Positions 1-5,992 of a stretch of DNA of 7,326 bases are shown in pieces. A model generated the notes under the pieces. It saw only the letters and a list, made by a program, of their open reading frames with translations. It was not told the origin of the DNA and searched no databases. This DNA is from Oscillospiraceae bacterium. GTDB taxonomy: Bacteria; Bacillota_A; Clostridia; Oscillospirales; Oscillospiraceae. The stretch lies in assembly GCA_017550765.1 (NCBI GenBank), contig JAFZOC010000177.1, forward strand, positions 1-7,326, written 5' to 3'. Position 1 is the stretch's first letter. Every line of letters begins with the position of its first letter. The position numbers were made by a program, and so were the translations under genes.

Positions 1-1141
1 CATGAACAGCACGGCGATCGGCCTGATCGTGGACGGGCTGGACGGCAAGGCGGACATCCTGAAATGGGGCTTCCACTATACCGTGGCAGGCTTCGACATC
101 TACCTGGGCGAGATGCTGCTGGCAATGGCGATCCTGATCCTGTTCGGCTACCTGAACATCATCGGTGTCCAGAAGGCGGCTTTCGTGCAGACGATCCTCT
201 CTACACTGCTGGTCGTCTGCGTCTTCTCCCTCTGCATCGCCGGCATCATCAGCGCCAAGGCTACCGGCGTGAATATGCAGCCGATCTGGGGCTTCGACAA
301 GGCAGCGGCCATCCAGGCCCAGGCCACCACCGCCGATATCGACCGCTTCGCCCACGTGGGGAGCAGCGGCGTGATCTCCGCGATCCTGGCGACCTTTGCC
401 ATCGCGCCCTGGGCCTATGTGGGCTTTGACGCCATCCCCCAGACCGCGGAGGAGTTCAGCTTCTCCTTCAAGAAGGTCAGCATCATCATGGTCATCGCCA
501 TCGCTTTTGGCTGCTTCGTGTACACCTCCAACAATACTGTCGCGGCCGCGGCCCTGGAGAACTGGCCCGACCGCGTGATGGCGGGCGAATGGGTCCTCCT
601 GGTGGCGGCGGAAGAGCTGCTGGGTACTTTCGGCAAAGTGCTGATCGGCACGGGCGTCTCCTGCGCGGTGCTCTCGGGGATCATGGGCTTCTATCTGGCC
701 TCTTCCCGCCTGATGTACTCCATGTCCCGGGACGGCTATCTGCCCCCCTGGTTCGGCAAGGTGGACGTCAAGTACGGCACGCCCAAGAACGCCATGATCT
801 TCTGCGTGCTGGTGAGCCTCACCGGCCCGATCCTTGGCCGCGAGGCTCTGGGCTGGTTCGTGGACATGTGCGCGATCGGCGCCTCTATCGGCTACTTCTT
901 CACCTGCGCCAGCACGCTGGTCACCGCCAAGCGCGACGGCGACGCCTCCCAGATGCTGAAAGTCATGGCTGTGGTGGGCGTTTGCTTCAGCGTGATCTTC
1001 ATGATCTTGCAGCTGATCCCGATCCCGGGCCTGTCCGGCGTACACTTCGGGAAAGAGAGCTACATCATGCTGGTGGTCTGGATCGTCCTGGGCGCGCTCA
1101 TGTACCTGAAGGAGAGGAGCTTCTTCCGCTCTGAAGCCTGA
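1..1141 (+). CDS. APC-superfamily amino-acid permease, 3' part (5'-truncated by window edge)
   Basis: This is an integral membrane transporter, probably taking up an amino acid or related amine by a proton- or sodium-coupled or exchange mechanism; the substrate cannot be read from the sequence. The reading frame starts at base 2 and gives 379 residues. Roughly nine hydrophobic segments are visible, at about residues 34-54, 60-84, 126-150, 157-178, 213-235, 263-278, 282-305, 317-339 and 351-368. Family hallmarks include NIIGVQ near residue 52, a segment near residues 135-147 ending YVGFDAIPQTAEE, and the cytoplasmic loop SSRLMYSMSRDGYLP followed by TPKNA. Full-length APC permeases are about 440-500 residues with an N-terminal glycine-rich first helix, which is absent here. 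The ATG at base 2 is therefore probably an internal methionine and the gene begins upstream. A terminator hairpin follows the stop, and no link to the polysaccharide genes is apparent. The family assignment is confident. Confidence 0.88.
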   Translation, partial: MNSTAIGLIVDGLDGKADILKWGFHYTVAGFDIYLGEMLLAMAILILFGYLNIIGVQKAAFVQTILSTLLVVCVFSLCIAGIISAKATGVNMQPIWGFDKAAAIQAQATTADIDRFAHVGSSGVISAILATFAIAPWAYVGFDAIPQTAEEFSFSFKKVSIIMVIAIAFGCFVYTSNNTVAAAALENWPDRVMAGEWVLLVAAEELLGTFGKVLIGTGVSCAVLSGIMGFYLASSRLMYSMSRDGYLPPWFGKVDVKYGTPKNAMIFCVLVSLTGPILGREALGWFVDMCAIGASIGYFFTCASTLVTAKRDGDASQMLKVMAVVGVCFSVIFMILQLIPIPGLSGVHFGKESYIMLVVWIVLGALMYLKERSFFRSEA

Positions 1142-1221
1142 GACGCCGGGGACCTGTGCGCCGCAGAGCACTGTCATATCGCATCGGATAGAAGGATATC
1201 CGGGCAGAAACGAACGAACGG

Positions 1222-1254
1222 AGCAGAGCCGCAGACGCGGCTCTGCTTGCATTT
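1222..1254 (+). terminator. Rho-independent terminator after the permease
   Basis: A perfect 11-bp GC-rich stem (AGCAGAGCCGC at 1222-1232, complement at 1237-1247) encloses the 4-nt loop AGAC. It is followed by a weak, interrupted T-tract (TGCATTT). It lies about 80 bases after the permease stop and ahead of the next gene, as expected for an intrinsic terminator. The short T-tract lowers certainty about its efficiency. Confidence 0.7.
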
Positions 1255-1285
1255 GAGCGGCGGCCGTGATACAGTGAAAACGATA

Positions 1286-1302
1286 GTCACAGTTACCGTG
1301 AC
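1286..1302. promoter_or_regulatory. 17-bp palindrome, candidate operator
   Basis: GTCACAGTTACCGTGAC is a dyad with seven of eight base pairs matching around a central T. The single mismatch is 1291/1297. It sits about 30 bases upstream of the first nucleotidyltransferase start, between the terminator and the ribosome binding site, which is a typical position for a dimeric repressor or activator site. I could not identify a convincing -35/-10 pair around it, and the cognate regulator is unknown. Confidence 0.35.
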
Positions 1303-1323
1303 GCGTTTGTAAAGGAGCGCTGT

Positions 1324-1328
1324 GGGAG
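1324..1328 (+). promoter_or_regulatory. Ribosome binding site with ambiguous start (first nucleotidyltransferase)
   Basis: GGGAG lies 3, 6 and 12 bases before three in-frame ATG codons at 1332, 1335 and 1341. A stronger AAAGGAG at 1311-1317 is 14 bases from the first ATG, longer than usual. Spacing therefore slightly favours 1335 with the near site, or 1332 if the ribosome uses both. The difference is at most three residues. Confidence 0.45.
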
Positions 1329-1331
1329 ACG

Positions 1332-2537
1332 ATGATGGATATGCAACTGGCACTGTTCCTGGCCCTGCTGCGGGCGGGGATCCTGGGGGAGGGACCTGCG
1401 CTCGCTCCTTTTGCGGACCGCTGGGCTGAGATACGTCCCGCGGAGATCCGAGATCTGGCGCTCCGGCACGATGTGCTGGTCACGGTATACACAGCGCTGG
1501 ACGGCGCTGAGGAGCCCGCGCTCTGTCAACTGAAAAAAGAACTGAAACGTATCTATGCGCCGCGTTTTGCCAAGGCAATGAACCAGGACTGCGAGGGAAC
1601 GGCGCTGCTGGACGCCTTCGAGGAGGCGGGCGTGGACTGCATCCCGCTGAAGGGCTGGTCGATCCGGCGACTGTATGCCGATCCTCTCAGCCGCAGTATG
1701 AGCGACCTGGATATCCTTGTTCGGGACTATGGACACGCGCGGATGATGCGCCTGATGGAGGAGCTGGGATACACCGGTGAGAGCCTTTCTGCCTGGAAGC
1801 ACGAGAATTACAGGAAGGATCCCTATATGAAAGTGGAGCTGCACCGACGCCTCACCGACGACGTCGGGGCAGCCCGTGACTGGGAAGCGCGCATGTGGAG
1901 CCGCTGCCGACCGGCGGAAGGCTGCACCCATGTGTTCGAGATGGCGCCGGAGGATCTGTGCGTCCACCATCTCCTCCACATGCGGGAGGACTTCACCCAT
2001 GGCACCCTGGGCTTCCGGCGCATCGCTGACCTCTGGCTGCTGCAGAGAAAGTATCCGGATCTGGACCGGGCCCTGCTGGAAAGGGAACTGGCCTCGCTGG
2101 ATCTGGGCCCCTTCACGCGTAAGATGGAAAGCCTAGCCGCAGTCTGCTTTGAAGACTTGTCCGCAGACGAGGATACAGAAGTCTTGCTGCGTTTTGCCTC
2201 GGACAACAGCATCTCCGGCGCGAAAAAGACCTATCAGCTGGGGCGTATGGCCATGATGTCCCGCGGCGGGCTGCGCAGCGCCAGGCTCAGGAGCATATGG
2301 AACGCCATCTTTCTGCCCTACGAGCGCATGAGAGCACAATATCCCGCGATAGAAGAGCATCCGATCCTGCTGCCCTTTTGCTGGGCAAAGCGTCTGCTGG
2401 GCCTGGCTCTGTCGCCGGAGCACTATTGGAAGAGACTGAAGAGCGCGGACATCACCGAGGAAGATCTGGACGAGATGCGCCGCGTACTGCGCGCCGGCGG
2501 CGTCCTGCCGCAAGAAGGCGGGGGAGAGGAGAGCTGA
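1332..2537 (+). CDS. Nucleotidyltransferase family protein (NTP_transf_5 type), copy 1
   Basis: This is a cytoplasmic protein of 401 residues resembling the uncharacterised nucleotidyltransferase family NTP_transf_5 (Pfam PF14907), a branch of the pol-beta-like fold. Visible motifs are LKG at residues 106-108, an arginine-rich turn, and the metal-binding pair D125-x-D127 within SDLDILV. A third likely carboxylate is E169 in VELH (168-171). A C-terminal helical part has the histidine-rich HHLLHMREDF and a following LWLLQRKYPDL segment, as is usual in this family. All three expected carboxylates are present, so it should be active if it is an enzyme, but the substrate is unknown; members occur in polysaccharide and peptide-modification loci. 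No signal peptide or membrane segment is evident. Its stop codon is followed at once by the ATG of a paralogue, implying co-translation. The start could be 1332, 1335 or 1341. Confidence 0.8.
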   Translation: MMDMQLALFLALLRAGILGEGPALAPFADRWAEIRPAEIRDLALRHDVLVTVYTALDGAEEPALCQLKKELKRIYAPRFAKAMNQDCEGTALLDAFEEAGVDCIPLKGWSIRRLYADPLSRSMSDLDILVRDYGHARMMRLMEELGYTGESLSAWKHENYRKDPYMKVELHRRLTDDVGAARDWEARMWSRCRPAEGCTHVFEMAPEDLCVHHLLHMREDFTHGTLGFRRIADLWLLQRKYPDLDRALLERELASLDLGPFTRKMESLAAVCFEDLSADEDTEVLLRFASDNSISGAKKTYQLGRMAMMSRGGLRSARLRSIWNAIFLPYERMRAQYPAIEEHPILLPFCWAKRLLGLALSPEHYWKRLKSADITEEDLDEMRRVLRAGGVLPQEGGGEES

Positions 2538-3770
2538 ATGTCCGGCATCACACATGAACAGCAGGTCTTGTTCTTGCTGCTGGGGAACGCCCTTTTCCTG
2601 CGTGGGGACAAGATCCCGGATGATGTGGACTGGAACGTCGTCCTGCGCGAAGCGAGACAGCAGGCAGTGCTCCCTTTGGCCTGGGAGGCGGCGAAAGGCT
2701 GTCTGTCGGGCCCCGCAGCTGAGGCGATAGACCGGCAGGTGGGAGAGATCGTCGTCAACGATATGTATATCGACTTTGACCACGTTGAGCTCCACAGCTG
2801 CATGCAGGCGGCCGGGATCCCCTATGTGGTCATGAAGGGCAGCGCCTCTGCGGCTTATTACCCGCAGCCCATGCTGCGCATGATGGGGGACGTGGACTTC
2901 CTGGTGCACCGGGAAGATGTGCAAAGGGCGGGCGAGGCGCTCCTGGCACAAGGGTTCCAGGCGCGGGAGGGCCAGGATGAGACGATCCACCGGGCCTATA
3001 CCCGCAATAACGATCCCACCCACAGTTCCGAATGGGAACTGCACTGGAGGCCCAACGGGATCCCCAGCAATGCCACAGGGGAAAAGATCTGGGAGCTGCT
3101 CTCCGACAGCGTGGAGACCGCCTGCCTGCATGAGACGGAGAACGGCTGCTATATGGTCCCGGACGACTTCCATCACGGCCTGATGCTCCTGGTCCATACG
3201 GCGATGCACCTGATGCACTCTGGCGTAGGTCTGCGGCATCTGTGCGACTGGGCAGTTTTTTCCGACAGCCTCCCGACGGAGCGCTTTTGCGCGCTCTTCG
3301 AAGGCCCCCTGCAGGAAGTCGGGCTGTGGGGCTTCGCCTCTGCCCTGACGGCCTGTGCGGCCCGGTATCTGGGCTGCTGCGCCCCGCGGTGGGCGGAGCT
3401 GGTACCGGAGGAACTGCTGGAGGCGCTGATGCTCGACATCCTGGCGGGCGGGAACTTCGGCAAGAAGGACCGGGGGAGACTGGACCAGGCACGGTTCCTG
3501 GTAGACCGGGAACAGGGCGTCGTCGGCAAAAATGTCGGCGGGAAGAACCTGCTGAGCGCGCTGAGCGTGAAAGCCCGCCGCAGCCTCCCCTTCCTGGAGA
3601 GAGCGCCGTTCTTGCTGCCTGTCGGATGGGCCTGGGTCTCTGTTCGGCATCTTCTCCGGATCGCACGGGGGAAACGCCCGGCCATCCGTTTGGACGAGAC
3701 ACTGGGAGCGGCGGAAAAGCGCAGCGAACTCTATAAACAGCTCCGCCTATTCGAGCCCTGGGAAGGTTGA
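2538..3770 (+). CDS. Nucleotidyltransferase family protein (NTP_transf_5 type), copy 2
   Basis: This 410-residue protein is a diverged paralogue of the preceding gene with the same layout. It has MKG at residues 99-101, a D118-x-D120 pair in GDVDFLV, and E167 in WELHW (166-170). A histidine-rich C-terminal helix region (MLLVHTAMHLMH) and LRHLCDWAVF follow, at positions equivalent to copy 1. Outside these motifs the two proteins share little obvious identity, so the duplication looks old or the genes were recruited separately. The ATG directly follows the TGA of copy 1 with no spacer, and the purine-rich GGGGAGAGGAGAG inside the end of copy 1 supplies the ribosome binding site. It is likely a cytoplasmic nucleotidyltransferase with an unknown acceptor. 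The two proteins may form a heteromer or act on two related substrates; this is inference. A large inverted repeat follows the stop. Confidence 0.8.
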   Translation: MSGITHEQQVLFLLLGNALFLRGDKIPDDVDWNVVLREARQQAVLPLAWEAAKGCLSGPAAEAIDRQVGEIVVNDMYIDFDHVELHSCMQAAGIPYVVMKGSASAAYYPQPMLRMMGDVDFLVHREDVQRAGEALLAQGFQAREGQDETIHRAYTRNNDPTHSSEWELHWRPNGIPSNATGEKIWELLSDSVETACLHETENGCYMVPDDFHHGLMLLVHTAMHLMHSGVGLRHLCDWAVFSDSLPTERFCALFEGPLQEVGLWGFASALTACAARYLGCCAPRWAELVPEELLEALMLDILAGGNFGKKDRGRLDQARFLVDREQGVVGKNVGGKNLLSALSVKARRSLPFLERAPFLLPVGWAWVSVRHLLRIARGKRPAIRLDETLGAAEKRSELYKQLRLFEPWEG

Positions 3771-3779
3771 GCGCCACGA

Positions 3780-3824
3780 AATGTCAAGATATAACACGGA
3801 TATGTCGTGTTATATCTTGACATT
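3780..3824. repeat. Perfect 19-bp inverted repeat with 7-nt loop, operator and/or terminator
   Basis: The left arm AATGTCAAGATATAACACG (3780-3798) and its exact complement at 3806-3824 flank the loop GATATGT. The arms are AT-rich, unlike the GC-rich genes on either side. The right arm carries the TTGACA -35 box of the downstream promoter, so a protein bound here would block or modulate that promoter. In RNA the same element would form a long hairpin nine bases after the copy 2 stop, followed by ATTATTTCTCCTT, and could end transcription of the upstream pair. Both roles are inferences; the repeat itself is seen directly. Confidence 0.85.
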
Positions 3825-3845
3825 ATTTCTCCTTGATGCTAGAAT
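3817..3845 (+). promoter_or_regulatory. Strong sigma-A (sigma-70 type) promoter of the UDP-GalA operon
   Basis: A consensus TTGACA (3817-3822) is separated by exactly 17 bases from TAGAAT (3840-3845), one mismatch from TATAAT. An extended -10 TG lies at 3837-3838. Transcription would start near 3852, leaving a leader of only about 24 bases before the HTH-kinase gene. The -35 lies wholly inside the right arm of the inverted repeat, which suggests the promoter is controlled by whatever binds that repeat. Confidence 0.8.
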
Positions 3846-3859
3846 GATGTGATCGTAAA

Positions 3860-3865
3860 AGGGGG
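3860..3865 (+). promoter_or_regulatory. Ribosome binding site deciding the HTH-kinase start
   Basis: AGGGGG ends 10 bases before ATG 3876. The ATG at 3866 is in another frame, and the in-frame ATG at 3885 would be 19 bases away and would trim the HTH domain, so 3876 is preferred. Confidence 0.6.
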
Positions 3866-3875
3866 ATGGTAGCGA

Positions 3876-5273
3876 ATGGGACACATGGACGTCCATCAGG
3901 CGGCGGAGCGCTGGCAGATGCCCGAGCGGAAGATCACAGCCCTCTGCCGGGCGGGAAGGATCCCCGGTGCGTTGAAGAACGGAAAACTCTGGAAGATCCC
4001 GACGAACAGCCCACGGCCTCTGGACGGGCGCACCCGTGAATATGCCGCGGCGCAGGAAGGGCGGGAGACTGCGTTCGCATCGGATGCGGCGGAACGTGCG
4101 ATCGCTGCATTCCGGGCCACATATCACAAAGATCCGGAGACGACCGCCTTTACCCCCTATCGCATCTGCCCGGTCGGAGCCCATAGCGACCATAACCTGG
4201 GGAAGGTCACGGGCTTCGCCATCGACAAAGGCATCCATATCGCCTGCGGGCCCAAGCAGAACGGCGTCGTGGAGATCCGCTCGCTGCAGTTCCCCAAACG
4301 GGCCCAGTGGCACGTAGCCTCCACGCCGCCGGAGAAACAGAACGACTGGGCCGATCATCTGCGCGGCGCGACGATCGCCCTGGCGCGGCGTTTCACGCTG
4401 CATATGGGCCTTTGCGCCATATTGGACGGAGAACTGCCGATCGGCGGCCTCTCCAGCTCTGCAGCGGTGATCATCAGCTATCTATCCGTACTCTGCCGAC
4501 TGAATGGGATCCGGCTCAGCCCCGAGGAGATGATCGGGATCTCTCTGGAGGCGGAGAACCGTTATGTAGGCGTGGCCTGTGGGACGCTGGACCAGTCCTG
4601 CGAGGTCTACTGTCGGAAAGACCACCTTCTGTATCTGGACACCCGGGACGGTAGCTTTGAGCGGATCGCGCGGCATCCGGACTGCCCGCCCTTTGAGATC
4701 GCGGTCTTTTTCAGCGGGAAGGAGCGGAGCCTGGCGGGCTCCAAGTTCAATATGCGCGTGGATGAGGCGCGCAGCGCGGCCTATGCCTTGAAGGCCCTGG
4801 CCGGCCTGCCCTACGGCAAGTTCTCTGAGACGAACTTGCGGGATGTCCCGGAGGAGATCTTCCGAAGATACCGGGACCGGCTCCCGGAGAACTGGGCCAA
4901 ACGAGCCGAGCACTGGTATACGGAGTTCCGGAGAGTGGAGGCCGGCGCCGAAGCGTGGCGGCGTGGCGATCTGAAGGAGTACGGCCGCCTGAGCTTCGAG
5001 AGCGGACGCAGCAGCATCGTCAACTGGGAGACGGGCTCCCCGGAGCTCATCCGCCTGTACGAGATCATGACAAGGACAGACGGGATCTACGGCGGCCGCT
5101 TCAGCGGCGCGGGCTTCAAGGGCTGCTGCGTGGCGCTGATCGATCCGGCGATGGAAAACGAAGTCCTGGAGAAAGTGGAGCGGGAGTATCTGGAGAGCTT
5201 CCCCGGCCTGCGGGGACGCTACAGCTCCCATATCTGCCACACGGGAGACGGGGTGAAACTATGGACCTTGTGA
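3876..5273 (+). CDS. HTH domain fused to GHMP sugar kinase, galacturonokinase/galactokinase-like
   Basis: This 465-residue protein has two parts. Residues about 4-42 (DVHQAAERWQMPERK, then CRAGRIPG and LWKIP) match the excisionase/MerR-like helix-turn-helix (HTH_17 style). Residues about 70-465 are a GHMP kinase, which would phosphorylate a sugar at C1 using ATP. GHMP motif 1 is PYRICPVGAHSDHN (94-107) with R96, H103 and D105. Motif 2, the phosphate-binding loop, is GGLSSSAA (190-197). The catalytic base is probably D239 in GTLDQ, and motif 3 is GGRFSGAGFKGC (406-417). Galactokinases read GEHTDYN in motif 1; here the glutamate is alanine (A102). As I recall it, plant galacturonokinase reads PYRICPLGAHIDH and shares AKRAEH and RFSGAGF-GCC, so galacturonate is the favoured substrate and galactose the alternative. 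It is the first gene after a strong promoter and overlaps the next gene by 13 bases. The HTH may regulate the operon in response to substrate; this is inference. Confidence 0.85.
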   Translation: MGHMDVHQAAERWQMPERKITALCRAGRIPGALKNGKLWKIPTNSPRPLDGRTREYAAAQEGRETAFASDAAERAIAAFRATYHKDPETTAFTPYRICPVGAHSDHNLGKVTGFAIDKGIHIACGPKQNGVVEIRSLQFPKRAQWHVASTPPEKQNDWADHLRGATIALARRFTLHMGLCAILDGELPIGGLSSSAAVIISYLSVLCRLNGIRLSPEEMIGISLEAENRYVGVACGTLDQSCEVYCRKDHLLYLDTRDGSFERIARHPDCPPFEIAVFFSGKERSLAGSKFNMRVDEARSAAYALKALAGLPYGKFSETNLRDVPEEIFRRYRDRLPENWAKRAEHWYTEFRRVEAGAEAWRRGDLKEYGRLSFESGRSSIVNWETGSPELIRLYEIMTRTDGIYGGRFSGAGFKGCCVALIDPAMENEVLEKVEREYLESFPGLRGRYSSHICHTGDGVKLWTL

Positions 5274-5992
5274 TCCTGGCTGCGGGCTACGCCACCCGTC
5301 TCTACCCGCTGACCGAGCGTTTCCCCAAGCCTTTGCTGGAGGTGGGCGGGAAGACGATCCTGGACTGGCTGCTGGACGATCTTGATGGGGCAGCGGAGCG
5401 CGTCATCCTGGTGTCGAACCACCGTTACGCGGGACATTTCGCGAGCTGGGCAGCCTCGCGGCATGAGCCGATCCGGATCCTTGACGACGGGACCGAGTCC
5501 AACGAGACGCGCCTGGGGGCCGTGCGAGATCTTTTCCAGGCGCTGGAGGAGACGGAGATCGGCGATGAAGACGCTCTGGTCATGGCGGGGGACAACCTGC
5601 TGGACTTCTCCCTGCGGCGCTTCCTGGACTACGCCTGCGAAAAGGGGGGCTGTGCCGCCCTCCGCTACCGGGAACCCTCTCGGGATAAGCTGAAGAGATG
5701 CGGCGTCATCACGGTGGATGAGAGCGACATGATCATCTCTATGGCGGAGAAGTCCCCGGATCCGCCATCGCACTGGGTCTGCCCGCCGTTCTATGTATAC
5801 ACGCCGGAGGCCCTGCGGCTGCTCCCAAGGGCCCTTGCCGGCGGTCGCGGCGTGGACGCGCCGGGCAGTTTCCTCGCCTATGTGGCGGCGTGCATGCCGG
5901 TCTACGCCATGGAGATGCCTGGCAGACGCTACGACATCGGGGACCTGGCGAGCTACGAGCAAGTGAAAAAGGAGTATCAAGGCATATGCTGA
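5261..5992 (+). CDS. Sugar-1-phosphate nucleotidyltransferase (RmlA/GlmU-like), candidate UTP:GalA-1-P uridylyltransferase
   Basis: This 243-residue cytoplasmic enzyme belongs to the NTP_transferase family, which joins a sugar-1-phosphate to an NTP to give an NDP-sugar and pyrophosphate. The N-terminal nucleotide-binding signature is LAAGYATRLYPLT (residues 6-18) followed by PKPL (22-25). K23 is the conserved lysine and R13 the catalytic arginine. The metal-binding aspartates are probably D111 in AGDN (109-112) and D225 in YDIGD (224-228). It is shorter than RmlA (about 290) and has no left-handed beta-helix like GlmU. The open frame extends upstream to 4955, but that part overlaps the kinase extensively. 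ATG 5261, 13 bases inside the kinase end and after the purine-rich GGGAGACGGGG, is the credible start. Placed between a sugar kinase and UDP-uronate enzymes, it most likely uses the kinase product; this is inference. The nucleotide specificity is not provable from sequence. Confidence 0.8.
   Translation: MDLVILAAGYATRLYPLTERFPKPLLEVGGKTILDWLLDDLDGAAERVILVSNHRYAGHFASWAASRHEPIRILDDGTESNETRLGAVRDLFQALEETEIGDEDALVMAGDNLLDFSLRRFLDYACEKGGCAALRYREPSRDKLKRCGVITVDESDMIISMAEKSPDPPSHWVCPPFYVYTPEALRLLPRALAGGRGVDAPGSFLAYVAACMPVYAMEMPGRRYDIGDLASYEQVKKEYQGIC
5966..5974 (+). promoter_or_regulatory. Ribosome binding site deciding the epimerase start
   Basis: AAAAAGGAG ends 11 bases before ATG 5986. It rules out the upstream in-frame ATG at 5890, whose extra 32 residues do not resemble the family and overlap the preceding gene. 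The site lies within the end of the nucleotidyltransferase gene. Confidence 0.65.

Noticed and set aside
1185..1202. Small hairpin CGGATA/TATCCG after the permease
   Set aside because: Six base pairs without a following T-tract, less convincing than the adjacent 11-bp terminator stem.
1247..1275. Possible promoter TTGCAT with 17-bp spacing to TACAGT before the first nucleotidyltransferase
   Set aside because: Only three of six and four of six consensus matches, and the -35 overlaps the terminator stem. Too weak to call.
1293..2000. A 235-codon minus-strand open frame over the first nucleotidyltransferase
   Set aside because: Same antisense shadow effect, with no domain-like sequence or sensible upstream signals.
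2133..3650. A 505-codon open frame on the minus strand across both nucleotidyltransferase genes
   Set aside because: It is in codon-on-codon register with both sense genes, so its stops would require sense CTA, TTA or TCA codons, which are rare in these GC-rich genes. It ends exactly at a sense CTA (2133-2135). Its translation shows no recognisable domain, while the sense frames carry clear family motifs.
3780..3824. Invertible (phase-variable) promoter
   Set aside because: The inverted repeats are only 7 bases apart and the promoter straddles one arm instead of lying between them, so inversion would change almost nothing. No recombinase gene is nearby in the window.
4955..5260. N-terminal extension of the RmlA-like nucleotidyltransferase to an upstream ATG
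   Set aside because: The extra 102 residues are arginine-rich, low in hydrophobic pattern, and read in another frame of the kinase. The family begins at the LAAG motif immediately after ATG 5261.
5890..5985. Upstream start for the epimerase
   Set aside because: The Rossmann motif is already close to the N-terminus with ATG 5986, which has a good ribosome binding site. The added 32 residues overlap the preceding gene and look out of frame.
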